Source of the DNA: an uncultured Oleispira sp.
GTDB lineage: Bacteria > Pseudomonadota > Gammaproteobacteria > Pseudomonadales > Oceanobacteraceae
DNA length: 64,000 nucleotides
Assembly: GCA_913061415.1 (NCBI GenBank)
Contig: CAJXUD010000007.1
Coordinates: forward strand, 1 to 64,000
Reading direction: 5' to 3'
The translations under genes and the position numbers were made by a program. Positions 26,520 to 34,238 of this stretch are shown in pieces (position 1 is the first letter of the stretch; the number at the start of each line of letters is the position of its first letter). Under the pieces are notes generated by a model, which ran no database searches, was not told where the DNA came from, and saw only the letters and a list, made by a program, of their open reading frames with translations.

Positions 26520-28037
26520 ATGTACGATATTTTTCACCACGGTGCGGTTAATGGTGTTACCGGTTCTTGTCATCAGTTGTCGCTTGATGGTTCTTTGTTT
26601 TCTAAGGGTTCTTTGTTTTCTAAGGGCTCTTTGTCTTCTAAGCGTTCTTCGCTTTCTAGTGGCGGGTCGCGTTCTGTTTTAATTGATTGTGGTTTGTTTC
26701 AGGGGGATGAGTCGTTTGATCGTGAGTCGTCTGGTTCTTCTGGCGATGTTGCGCATCTTAAACAAATCGATTTTCCGATTGATGATGTTAAGGCTTTGTT
26801 GGTGACACATTGTCATATTGATCATGTTGGGCGTATTCCTTATTTGTTGGCGGCGGGTTTTAGTGGGCCTATTTATGCGACTCGGGCGACGGCGTTATTA
26901 TTGCCGTTGGTGATTGAGGATGCGATTAAGGTGGGGGTTACGCGCAACCGTTCTATTATTCGGTCGGTGATGAAGCGTTTTGAAAGCCAGTTGGTGGCGG
27001 TTGATTATGATGAGTGGTTTGCGGTTGAAGGTTTTGAGGTTGAGGGTTATGAAACTGCTTTAAAAGCAAAGTTTAAAGTGGCTGGGCATATTATTGGTTC
27101 GGCTTATATTGAGTTTGATATTCGTTCTAGTACGGATAAAAAACGGGTGGTATTTTCGGGTGATTTGGGTGCGCCTTACTCGCCGTTATTGCCCGCGCCT
27201 AAGTCGCCTTATCGTTGTGATGAGTTGGTGATTGAAAGTACTTATGGTGATCGTAATCACGAGAGCCGTCATGATCGTCGTAAAACCTTGCAGCGCACCC
27301 TTGAACGATGCCTTGAAAATAAAGGCACGGTTTTGATCCCTGCGTTTTCAATTGGCCGTACTCAAGAACTGCTGTACGAGATTGAAGACATTATTCATAA
27401 GGGTGGGCTTAAGGGGATTGATGTGATTGTCGATTCGCCGTTGGCTTCGGGTTTTACTCAGCATTATCGTGAACTTAAATCGCTTTGGGATAAAGAAGCG
27501 CAGCGTAAGGTGGCGAGTGGTCGGCATCCTTTGTCGTTTGAGCGGTTAATTACGGTGGATTCGCATCAAGAGCATGAGAAGCTTTTGAAACATCTTAAAG
27601 ATTCTGGGCGGGCGGCGATTGTGATTGCGGCCAGTGGCATGTGTTCGGGTGGGCGTATGCAGAATTATTTGATTGAGTTGTTGCCGGATGAGCGTACCGA
27701 TGTGGTGTTTGTGGGGTATCAGGCTAAGGGTACGCCTGGGCGGGATATTCAGCGCTTTGGGTCACTTTTTAAAGAGAGTGGGTCTGGGTTTAAAGAGAGT
27801 GGGCGGTTGGGGTATGTTGAGTTTGGCGCGGGTGAACGGGTGGATATTCGGGCTGGGGTTTATACCTTGGGTGGGTATAGTGCGCATGCTGGGCAGCGGG
27901 ACTTGGTCAATTTTGTGAAGCGGATGCGGGTTCGGCCTGGGGTTGTGCGGATTGTGCATGGGGATGATGGGGCTAAGGTGGCTTTGAAGGGGTTGCTTGA
28001 GGGGCTTGGGTGTGGGGTTTTGATTCCTGGTTCTTGA
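26520..28037 (+). CDS. Metallo-beta-lactamase/beta-CASP protein (RNA-processing exonuclease type)
   Basis: The 505-residue protein starts with the VTGSCHQL strand typical of the family. It has the zinc motif HCHIDH (H97, H99, D101, H102), GHIIGSAYIEFD and SGDLGAPYSP. The beta-CASP part shows ESTYGDR, IPAFSIGRTQELLYEI, SGMCSGGRMQNYL and the final YSAHAGQRDLVNF and VHGDD histidines. Such proteins are RNA-cleaving or Ysh1-like nucleases. Residues 25-48 are four imperfect hexapeptide repeats (SLFSKG type) inserted before VLIDCG, unusual for the family. GGAG upstream of the ATG supports the start. The 3' end is strikingly G-rich. Confidence 0.92.
   Translation: MYDIFHHGAVNGVTGSCHQLSLDGSLFSKGSLFSKGSLSSKRSSLSSGGSRSVLIDCGLFQGDESFDRESSGSSGDVAHLKQIDFPIDDVKALLVTHCHIDHVGRIPYLLAAGFSGPIYATRATALLLPLVIEDAIKVGVTRNRSIIRSVMKRFESQLVAVDYDEWFAVEGFEVEGYETALKAKFKVAGHIIGSAYIEFDIRSSTDKKRVVFSGDLGAPYSPLLPAPKSPYRCDELVIESTYGDRNHESRHDRRKTLQRTLERCLENKGTVLIPAFSIGRTQELLYEIEDIIHKGGLKGIDVIVDSPLASGFTQHYRELKSLWDKEAQRKVASGRHPLSFERLITVDSHQEHEKLLKHLKDSGRAAIVIAASGMCSGGRMQNYLIELLPDERTDVVFVGYQAKGTPGRDIQRFGSLFKESGSGFKESGRLGYVEFGAGERVDIRAGVYTLGGYSAHAGQRDLVNFVKRMRVRPGVVRIVHGDDGAKVALKGLLEGLGCGVLIPGS
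26592..26663 (+). repeat. 18-bp x 4 in-frame tandem repeat
   Basis: Four 18-bp units (26592-26609, 26610-26627, 26628-26645, 26646-26663) encode SLFSKG, SLFSKG, SLSSKR and SSLSSG in the N-terminal part of the MBL protein. The first two copies are nearly identical, pointing to recent expansion. Confidence 0.9.
27767..27801 (+). repeat. Short in-frame duplication in the MBL gene
   Basis: The word TTTAAAGAGAGTGGG occurs twice here with about 18-bp spacing and encodes two FKESG elements. It keeps the frame. Confidence 0.75.
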
Positions 28038-28104
28038 GGGTAGAGGGATGAATACACTTATATCTATGTATTTAAATCATAAGAAAGTGGGATTGTTTCA
28101 CTGC

Positions 28105-28129
28105 AGCCCGAACCTTAGTATAGCGGGCT
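28105..28129. repeat. Hairpin after the MBL gene
   Basis: AGCCCG (28105-28110) and CGGGCT (28124-28129) form a 6-bp stem with a 13-base loop between the MBL gene and the next lipoprotein gene. There is no T-run, so terminator function is uncertain. Confidence 0.4.
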
Positions 28130-28153
28130 ATTAAATAGAGAGTATCTGGATAT

Positions 28154-28678
28154 ATGAAAGTTTTAAGAATGTTTATGATCGCTATTACTCTCACAGGGTG
28201 TGCGCATACTTTTTCTGATAGTGAATCAAATGGTATACCTGAATTTGAGTCTTTAGTGGGTAGTGGCACGTTAGAGATAATTGGTGTGGGGGTAGAGGCA
28301 AGACGGACAGAAGCTTGGGCAACCGTTAGCGACAATGAAACTATTCCTAATAGAAAAGGTTGTAAAGTATTGATGCTAAAATCTACCGATGAATTAGTGA
28401 TCAAAATAGCTCATTGTGCAGATAAGCAAGAATATATCATTTGTGGTGGGGATGATTCTGAATGCGTTATAGATTTTAAAACTAAAAAATCGGGCAGTAC
28501 ATTATCATTAATTAATGATTATAGAAGTGATGAGGTTAGACATGTCGTAAATTTCCATCAAGATAGCATTATATATCGAATACAATTGGAATCATGTCTT
28601 ATCCCCTACCCTCATGGCTGTATCATCGATGGATTTAGTTGGATAGACCTAGATACTTACACCTTCAGAAAGCATTAA
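28154..28678 (+). CDS. Hypothetical lipoprotein, 174 residues
   Basis: MKVLRMFMIAITLTGC is a short lipoprotein signal with the lipidated Cys at 16. The mature protein has five further Cys, including CADKQEYIICGGDDSEC in the middle and two near the C-terminus, and is mixed alpha/beta. I recognise no domain. It is 72 bp upstream of the zinc phospholipase C-like gene and in the same direction, so it could be a periplasmic partner or an immunity protein for it (inference). Confidence 0.6.
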   Translation: MKVLRMFMIAITLTGCAHTFSDSESNGIPEFESLVGSGTLEIIGVGVEARRTEAWATVSDNETIPNRKGCKVLMLKSTDELVIKIAHCADKQEYIICGGDDSECVIDFKTKKSGSTLSLINDYRSDEVRHVVNFHQDSIIYRIQLESCLIPYPHGCIIDGFSWIDLDTYTFRKH

Positions 28679-28750
28679 TGCTTATGACTTATTTTAGTAA
28701 ACATGGAAGATATTGAAGCTCAAATTAATATATAAAAAAGGAATTTAATA

Positions 28751-29887
28751 ATGAGTAAATTAACCGGTCACAAAGAAATTACCAAGCAAGCTGTAAATGA
28801 ATTAATTAATTCAAATTCTCAGCATTCAGTTATTGCTAACCTTCATCATATGGCTCTGAAGCATAGTATCCAAGCACGAGATATTTTTGATGTCATTCAG
28901 CTTGGACATTGGACTAACTCAGGGCAGCGCCATCATTTTATGCGTAGTTTTGATGGCCAAAGTCATTTTCATGCCTATATTGATGCAATAAATTGGATTA
29001 AATCAAATGCACTACAAGCAACGAATCAACTTTCAAATCGCATTAAAGAATTCAAATTGAAAAGTGATAATTTTAGTACTGACTCCATGCGAAGTGGAAA
29101 ACACGCCATTGCAGGAAAGCCTCCTGTTAGAAGTTCTCTCAATAAACATAAGACGAAAACTGACCATGTGAGCTGGCTAACACTTGCTTATGCCTGCCAC
29201 GCTTTGCAAGATTCTTTTTCTGCAGGCCACGCAATAAGAGAAAAACATTTTCATCCTATGCAGCCTGGTAATATAACTGGGATATTAAGATATTCAGGCA
29301 TTGAGAAAATTGATCACTCACTAAACGATACAAAATGGAATAAAAATAAAAATAAGACTGAAACAATTGAATTTAGCCTAGAAGGCAAAGTTGCCATAAA
29401 CGCAACCAAAGCTCTCATAACAATGGTTCTCGAAACCGCATTTGAACATGATTCTGATAATAAAATTACTGCTCTAAATGGCTGGGCTGACTTTCAGCGT
29501 ACTTGGCTGAATGCACCGACATTAACGAAAGAGCGTGATCCTGCCGTTGATTTAATTAATCAGCATTGTACTAGCATTCAATTGGGCGACATGAATTTTA
29601 AAACCATGAATATGGAAGAAGAATTATTAGCCAAAGCGATACTGGATGAGCACCCCGTTCAAATGGATGTTGTTTATGATGTTTTTTACCGTTTAGATAA
29701 TCACTACTCATCAGACGCGGATGATGTTGCTTCTATTTATATTAAATTAGTTAAAGAAAAAGCTGGCAGTGCTGTAGAGCAAGCTCTCAAGCGACATAAG
29801 AAACTAGTAACACTTCTGGTTAATGTGCTTGATAGTGGTTATACAACAGGCAGTGAAAAGTCGTTGATAAATTATTTACAACACTAG
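28751..29887 (+). CDS. Zinc-dependent phospholipase C-like protein, 378 residues
   Basis: The protein begins SKLTGHKEITKQAVNELI, a start pattern shared with Zn-dependent phospholipase C and HET-C-like proteins. It carries LAYACHALQDSFSAGHAIREKHFHP, in which His and Asp are four residues apart and the next His six further on, matching the spacing of zinc ligands H118, D122 and H128 of Bacillus cereus phospholipase C. No signal peptide or membrane helix is present, unlike secreted enzymes, so export, if any, must use another route. AAAGG precedes the ATG. Hydrolysis of phospholipids is inferred from the motif only; other zinc-dependent hydrolases share it. Confidence 0.62.
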   Translation: MSKLTGHKEITKQAVNELINSNSQHSVIANLHHMALKHSIQARDIFDVIQLGHWTNSGQRHHFMRSFDGQSHFHAYIDAINWIKSNALQATNQLSNRIKEFKLKSDNFSTDSMRSGKHAIAGKPPVRSSLNKHKTKTDHVSWLTLAYACHALQDSFSAGHAIREKHFHPMQPGNITGILRYSGIEKIDHSLNDTKWNKNKNKTETIEFSLEGKVAINATKALITMVLETAFEHDSDNKITALNGWADFQRTWLNAPTLTKERDPAVDLINQHCTSIQLGDMNFKTMNMEEELLAKAILDEHPVQMDVVYDVFYRLDNHYSSDADDVASIYIKLVKEKAGSAVEQALKRHKKLVTLLVNVLDSGYTTGSEKSLINYLQH

Positions 29888-29906
29888 CATCGCAATACCA
29901 ACTTCC

Positions 29907-29940
29907 ATTAATAGATATGGATTTCCCCGTATCTATTAAT
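29907..29940. repeat. Perfect 11-bp inverted repeat / hairpin after the phospholipase-like gene
   Basis: ATTAATAGATA (29907-29917) pairs perfectly with TATCTATTAAT (29930-29940). Allowing one G-U, the stem extends inward by three pairs (T29918-G29929, G29919-C29928, G29920-C29927) around a 6-base loop. It follows the stop codon at 29887 by 19 bp. No T-run follows. Confidence 0.7.
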
Positions 29941-29972
29941 TGCCTCCGCTTTTCTCCTTGCCCTCCGTGGTA
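29941..29972 (-). repeat. CACGGAGG-type intergenic repeat, copy 3 (reverse, degenerate)
   Basis: TGCCTCCGC and CCCTCCGTGGT here are the reverse complements of the GGAGG and CCACGGAGGG words of copies 1 and 4, but the spacer differs, so this is a partial copy. Confidence 0.45.
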
Positions 29973-30067
29973 AATAAATATCTTCTCTTGTTTTTTATCA
30001 ATAAGCAGCCTACCATTCCACTCATATCAGGCTCGCGGGATGAGTCTAGAAAAACAAAGGATTTGTG

Positions 30068-30814
30068 ATGAAAAAATACCTTCTAATAATAATGGTTTTG
30101 GGGCTTGCAGCTTGCGGTGCTTCAGACGATAAAAAATCAAACAAAGCAAAACCTAGCATTCCTTTTCGTAGCATCCAAACTGCTGAAACTCTCGCGAGTA
30201 ACGACACCATCTCCGAAGCCCAATCAATAGAGCTATGGGCTGATGTATCCGGTACTATTGGCGAAGATGATCTTAGCGACTTTTATTCATTTACAGCAGA
30301 AGAGGGTGAGTCTTTTTATATTAAGCTATCACCCTATAACCCTGATGGCATTCGTATTGCCGTTTATGACGCCAGTGGTCAGTTATTAGAAGGTTATATA
30401 GAGTTTCTCGATAATGGGTTGTATCGATACCTGCCTGCTTATTCAGGTACTTTCTATCTTGAAATTATTCATGTAAATGGCACTTACTCTGACTATAGCG
30501 TATCCGTAGAGGGTGGGCATGCTATTGATTTTGATAGCTCTATTATGTGTTTTGAAGTATCTCAGTTAAACGGCCCCTTTTACATCGTTGCCGTAGATAA
30601 AAACCGTTACTTTGGAGAAAAGCCTGGGTATTGCCCTGTCGATGTTTATGCTTCTAAGTGTGAAGTTAAATTGTTGTCATACCCCGATTTATTGATGACA
30701 TTTTACTTCTCTCAAATTTATGTCGATTCATTGGGCGGCCATCGAGAAGCTAACCGTTCTGAATGTGCTTTTTTTGTTGATGGTGGGTATACGACTGATT
30801 ATACCATTCTCTGA
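30068..30814 (+). CDS. Lipoprotein with pre-peptidase C-terminal (PPC) domain and Cys-rich tail
   Basis: MKKYLLIIMVLGLAAC is a lipoprotein signal (Cys at 16). Residues about 40-150 match the PPC beta-sandwich: SNDTISEAQSI, SGTIGEDDLSDFYSFTAEEGESFYIKLS, IRIAVYDASGQLL and SGTFYLEIIHVNGTYSDYSVSV. A C-terminal part of about 90 residues contains four Cys (about 163, 188, 196 and 238) that could form two disulfides. AAGGA lies seven bases before the ATG at 30068. It is the first of two related genes (with 30949-31398). PPC domains usually help secretion or binding of exported enzymes, but here the domain stands alone. Confidence 0.8.
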   Translation: MKKYLLIIMVLGLAACGASDDKKSNKAKPSIPFRSIQTAETLASNDTISEAQSIELWADVSGTIGEDDLSDFYSFTAEEGESFYIKLSPYNPDGIRIAVYDASGQLLEGYIEFLDNGLYRYLPAYSGTFYLEIIHVNGTYSDYSVSVEGGHAIDFDSSIMCFEVSQLNGPFYIVAVDKNRYFGEKPGYCPVDVYASKCEVKLLSYPDLLMTFYFSQIYVDSLGGHREANRSECAFFVDGGYTTDYTIL

Positions 30815-30820
30815 AACCCT

Positions 30821-30860
30821 CTTGCTTGAATAGAAATACCCTTGCTTGATTAGTACTAGG
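30821..30860. repeat. 20-bp imperfect tandem repeat between the PPC genes
   Basis: CTTGCTTGAATAGAAATACC (30821-30840) is followed by the related CTTGCTTGATTAGTACTAGG (30841-30860). It lies just after the first PPC lipoprotein gene. Confidence 0.7.
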
Positions 30861-30948
30861 GTTCTTGTGTTTGAGTGACCATTAAATTATCATCCTTAAT
30901 TATTAAAGGGCTCAGGAGTGGGCCTTTATTTATACAAATGGAAATATT

Positions 30949-31398
30949 ATGAATAAATATATCATTCTTGCATTGGCTTTAAGTTTAGTTGGTTGTGGTG
31001 GAACGGATGCAGAAGAAAATTCTCCTGGCTTTACTTCAATTAGTGGCAAGTCGGTTATAGAAACAACTGAAGATAATGATACCATTTCGACGGCTCAGGT
31101 TGTTAGTATTGGTTCTGCCATTACTGGCTCTGTGAGTACTTCTGATGTCATTGATGTGTATCAATTTGATACTAAAAAAGGCCAGAGAGTAGAAGTGAAT
31201 TTTGATGGTGGCACTGGTTCAGACGTCGATATTTACTTGTATAACAGTGATTATAATGTATTGCGTATCTCTCATGAAGATGGCAGTGAAGAGTCTATGG
31301 TTTACGATGCCAGCTATACTGGTACGTTATATCTGGTTGTAAAGCACTACGAAGGTGATGATTCAACCTACCAAATGTCGATTGCGAGTTCTAATTAA
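30949..31398 (+). CDS. Lipoprotein consisting of one PPC domain
   Basis: MNKYIILALALSLVGC is a lipoprotein signal (Cys at 16). The remaining residues are essentially one PPC domain: EDNDTISTAQVVSIG, TGSVSTSDVIDVYQFDTKKGQRVEVNFDGG, SDVDIYLYNSDYNVLR and YTGTLYLVVKHYEGDDSTYQMSI. It is a paralogue of the preceding gene but lacks its Cys-rich tail. It is last in the accessory block; an inverted repeat and the CACGGAGG-type repeat follow before galE. Confidence 0.82.
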   Translation: MNKYIILALALSLVGCGGTDAEENSPGFTSISGKSVIETTEDNDTISTAQVVSIGSAITGSVSTSDVIDVYQFDTKKGQRVEVNFDGGTGSDVDIYLYNSDYNVLRISHEDGSEESMVYDASYTGTLYLVVKHYEGDDSTYQMSIASSN

Positions 31399-31420
31399 TA
31401 ACACATACGATTAAGACAAG

Positions 31421-31447
31421 GCGGTGAATTCAAACGTTATTCACCGC
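31421..31447. repeat. 9-bp perfect inverted repeat between convergent genes
   Basis: GCGGTGAAT (31421-31429) and ATTCACCGC (31439-31447) form a perfect stem around a 9-base loop, 22 bp after the PPC gene. It is terminator-like, but no T-run follows. Confidence 0.5.
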
Positions 31448-31452
31448 AAAAC

Positions 31453-31480
31453 TCCTTCTTCCTTCTTCCTTCTTCCTTCT
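31453..31480. repeat. 7-bp x 4 tandem repeat (CCTTCTT)
   Basis: Four copies of CCTTCTT lie in the region between the PPC gene and galE. CCTTCTT also occurs once beside tRNA-Glu at about 56-62. Confidence 0.85.
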
Positions 31481-31511
31481 TTTAACGAGTCCCTCATTTA
31501 AGTCTTTACCT

Positions 31512-31547
31512 CAGCGTAGCGAAGCGCCTCCGTGCACTCTGTGGTGA
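31512..31547 (-). repeat. CACGGAGG-type intergenic repeat, copy 4 (reverse)
   Basis: Read on the minus strand it gives TCACCACAGAGTGCACGGAG then GCGCTTCGC, matching copy 1 at 21673-21712 but in opposite orientation. It lies just downstream of galE's stop. Together with copy 1 it brackets the accessory block. Confidence 0.7.
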
Positions 31548-31562
31548 GCCGCTTCTAGAGTA

Positions 31563-32606
31563 TCAATAACCCTCAGGGTTTTGGCTCTGCCAGTTCCAGC
31601 TATCTTTTACCATGTCTTCTAGGCTCATCACCGCTTCCCAATCCAGCTCTTCTTTAGCGCGGGTAGCATCTGCATAACAAGCAGCAACATCCCCCGGGCG
31701 TCGGTCAACTAATTTGTAAGGCACGTCGACGCGGTTCACTTCGGCGAATGCTTTTACCATTTGTAATACGCTTATGCCGTTGCCCGTGCCTAGGTTGTAG
31801 GCTTGTACCCCGTTGATGCTGTCTTTTGATAGCAGTTTTTGTACGGCTTTTAAGTGGCCGCGGGCTAGGTCGACGACGTGTATGTAGTCGCGTACGCCAG
31901 TGCCGTCTACTGTGTCGTAGTCGCTGCCAAAGATAGACAGTTCTTTGCGGCGGCCTACGGCAGTTTGGGTTATAAACGGCATTAGGTTGTTTGGTATGTC
32001 GCTTGGGTCTTCGCCGATGGTGCCACTTTCGTGTGCGCCGACTGGGTTGAAGTAGCGCAGTAGGGCGACTGACCATGGGTTGGTTGAGTTTTTAAGTTTA
32101 TCTGACTCGGGCAAGTCTCTTAGCATTTCTTCGATAATGAGCTTTGATCGGCCGTAAGGGTTGGTGGCAGATAGTGGCATGTCTTCGGTGAGTGGCAGTA
32201 TTTCTGGGTCACCGTAGACGGTTGCGCTTGAGCTGAATACTAGATTTTTGCTGTTGGCTTTTTCCATGGCTTGGCACAGCACTAGGGTGCTGTTTACATT
32301 GTTGTCGTAGTACTCAAGTGGCATGGCACATGATTCGCCAACGGCTTTTAGGCCAGCGAAGTGGATGGTTGCGGCGATGGTATTTTCGCTGAAGATGCGG
32401 TCCATTAAGGCTTTGTCGCGTACGTCACCTTTGATGAAGCTGACGGCCTTGCCGGTGATTTTTTCAACACGTTTTAATGATTCTTCGCTTGAATTATCAA
32501 GATTGTCGATGACTAATACGGTGTAGTTTGCGTTTAATAATTCTATGCAGGTATGTGAGCCGATGTAGCCTGCGCCGCCTGTGACTAATATCGTTGAATT
32601 GTTCAT
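31563..32606 (-). CDS. galE: UDP-glucose 4-epimerase
   Basis: The 347-residue protein has VTGGAGYIGSHT at about 8-19 (NAD binding), the SSSATVYG segment with catalytic Ser at about 126, and Tyr151-x3-Lys155 (NPYGRSK). RYFNPVGAHESGTIGEDP and the C-terminal RRPGDVA motif complete the GalE pattern. It interconverts UDP-glucose and UDP-galactose for the polysaccharide. It points away from wcaJ, so a divergent control region lies between them (32607-32834). Confidence 0.97.
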   Translation of the reverse strand: MNNSTILVTGGAGYIGSHTCIELLNANYTVLVIDNLDNSSEESLKRVEKITGKAVSFIKGDVRDKALMDRIFSENTIAATIHFAGLKAVGESCAMPLEYYDNNVNSTLVLCQAMEKANSKNLVFSSSATVYGDPEILPLTEDMPLSATNPYGRSKLIIEEMLRDLPESDKLKNSTNPWSVALLRYFNPVGAHESGTIGEDPSDIPNNLMPFITQTAVGRRKELSIFGSDYDTVDGTGVRDYIHVVDLARGHLKAVQKLLSKDSINGVQAYNLGTGNGISVLQMVKAFAEVNRVDVPYKLVDRRPGDVAACYADATRAKEELDWEAVMSLEDMVKDSWNWQSQNPEGY

Positions 32607-32678
32607 CTAAAATTCCTACTTATCTACAAATGTCTGTTATGACTACTTGTTCACAGTATACATGAGGGCTTATTGATA

Positions 32679-32706
32679 TGGACAAAAACATTAGGTGTGA
32701 CATAAT
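32679..32706 (+). promoter_or_regulatory. Predicted sigma-70 promoter for wcaJ operon
   Basis: TGGACA (32679-32684, 5 of 6 of the -35 consensus), a 16-bp spacer and CATAAT (32701-32706, 5 of 6), preceded by TGA for an extended -10. The predicted start at about 32713 leaves a 5' leader of about 120 bases before wcaJ. Confidence 0.5.
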
Positions 32707-32834
32707 GCGCCGATGATTTATTGCTAGCTAAGTGTGTTCAAGGTAATACCTAGAGATTGCTTTAAACAACTGGCGCGTAGTACTTTATTAATACTTTTAA
32801 ATCTTGGTAAATGACTACCGAGAAAGGAATAACT

Positions 32835-34238
32835 ATGCAAAATCAAGGAATGATTCGCTCTCATCAGGGGGGCTTCAACTTCGTATATCGTATTATTGAT
32901 ATATCGATCATCTTTTTCTTCTTAAATCTTTCTACCCAATGTTATGGCGTGGCTTATGGTTCGCTTTATACCACTGCTGGATTAATCGCGAGTATCGTTT
33001 TTATTTTAAGTGCTGAGTCTTTGGGTGTTTATCGCTCTTGGCGTGCGAGTACTGCTATGCGTATGTTAACGACGGTGGCGGGTGCTTGGGCGTTGGCGGC
33101 GGTGATTTTTTTGGTGGTGGTGTTTTTTACCAAAATCAGTGACAGCCTTTCGCGTATTGTTGTAGGTAGCTGGATAGTCGCTTCGTATGTGGGCTTGGCT
33201 TCTTGGCGCATGGCGTTGCGCTGGCTTTTAAGATCGATGCGTTCTAAGGGTTATAATACTCGTACAGCGGCGATTGTTGGGCTGAACGAGAGCGCGTTGA
33301 AAATGCGCAGTCAGATTCAGAGTAAACCTGATTTAGGTATTCGCTTTGAAGGTTTTTTTGATGATCGTGATACCAAACGTCTGCATGAAGATCATCCTGA
33401 TGAAGTATTAATGGGTTCTATTCGTGAGTTGATTGCGCGCACAAAAAAGGGTGAGTTCGATTTAATCTTTATAGCCTTGCCTCTTAAAGCGCAAAAACGC
33501 ATTGCTGATATTTTAGAACGTTGTGGTGATACTACGGCGAGTGTGCATTTAATTCCTGATTTCTTTACTTACAACTTATTGCACGCACGCATGGGTTCGG
33601 TCGGTAGTGTGCAAACCTTGAGCGTTTATGAAACGCCTATCTCTGGTTTTAATGATGTATTGAAGCGCTGTTTTGATATTGCGTTTTCGAGTGTGATTTT
33701 AATGCTGATTGCTTTGCCGATGTTATTCATTGCGGCGGCGGTTAAGTTTACCTCCCCTGGGCCGGTTATTTTTAAACAGGCGCGCTATGGTTTGGATGGT
33801 AAGCGTATTTTTGTTTGGAAGTTCCGCAGTATGTCGACCATGGATAATGGCGATAAAGTAGTGCAGGCCAAAAAAGGCGATGCCCGAATTACTAAGGTCG
33901 GGGCGTTTATTCGTAAAACGTCGTTAGATGAGCTGCCTCAGTTTATTAATGTTTTGCAGGGGCGTATGTCGGTTGTTGGCCCTCGTCCACATGCGGTTGC
34001 GCATAACGAAGAGTATCGCAAGCTGATTCCTTATTATATGTTGCGCCATAAGGTGAAGCCGGGCATTACGGGCTGGGCTCAGATTAATGGCTTTCGTGGC
34101 GAGACCGATACCCTCGATAAGATGGAAGGGCGTATTGATTGTGATCTTGAATACATTCGTAATTGGTCAATCTTGATGGATGTTAAAATTGTGATTTTAA
34201 CGGTATTTAAAGGGTTCTTTGGGAGTCATGTTCATTAG
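32835..34238 (+). CDS. wcaJ: Undecaprenyl-phosphate glucose (sugar) phosphotransferase WcaJ
   Basis: About 467 residues: an N-terminal block of membrane helices, a Rossmann-like CoA-binding segment (TAAIVGLNESALKMRSQIQ), and the C-terminal bacterial sugar transferase domain with FKQARYGLDGKRIFVWKFRSM, TSLDELPQFINVLQGRMSVVGPRPHAV and KPGITGWAQINGFRGET. It starts the repeat unit by moving sugar-1-phosphate (typically glucose) to undecaprenyl phosphate. AAAGGA precedes the ATG at 32835; an upstream ATG at 32811 lacks a site. A promoter candidate lies at 32679-32706. Confidence 0.96.
   Translation: MQNQGMIRSHQGGFNFVYRIIDISIIFFFLNLSTQCYGVAYGSLYTTAGLIASIVFILSAESLGVYRSWRASTAMRMLTTVAGAWALAAVIFLVVVFFTKISDSLSRIVVGSWIVASYVGLASWRMALRWLLRSMRSKGYNTRTAAIVGLNESALKMRSQIQSKPDLGIRFEGFFDDRDTKRLHEDHPDEVLMGSIRELIARTKKGEFDLIFIALPLKAQKRIADILERCGDTTASVHLIPDFFTYNLLHARMGSVGSVQTLSVYETPISGFNDVLKRCFDIAFSSVILMLIALPMLFIAAAVKFTSPGPVIFKQARYGLDGKRIFVWKFRSMSTMDNGDKVVQAKKGDARITKVGAFIRKTSLDELPQFINVLQGRMSVVGPRPHAVAHNEEYRKLIPYYMLRHKVKPGITGWAQINGFRGETDTLDKMEGRIDCDLEYIRNWSILMDVKIVILTVFKGFFGSHVH

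Noticed and set aside
31453-31480. CRISPR-like array from the CCTTCTT repeats
   Set aside because: Units are 7 bp without spacers; it is a simple microsatellite.
21650-31560. Prophage or integrated plasmid
   Set aside because: No integrase, phage structural or replication gene is present; only an HNH protein, which alone is not enough.
31705-32076. 123-codon frame inside galE
   Set aside because: Arg/Pro/Thr-rich shadow of the galE frame.
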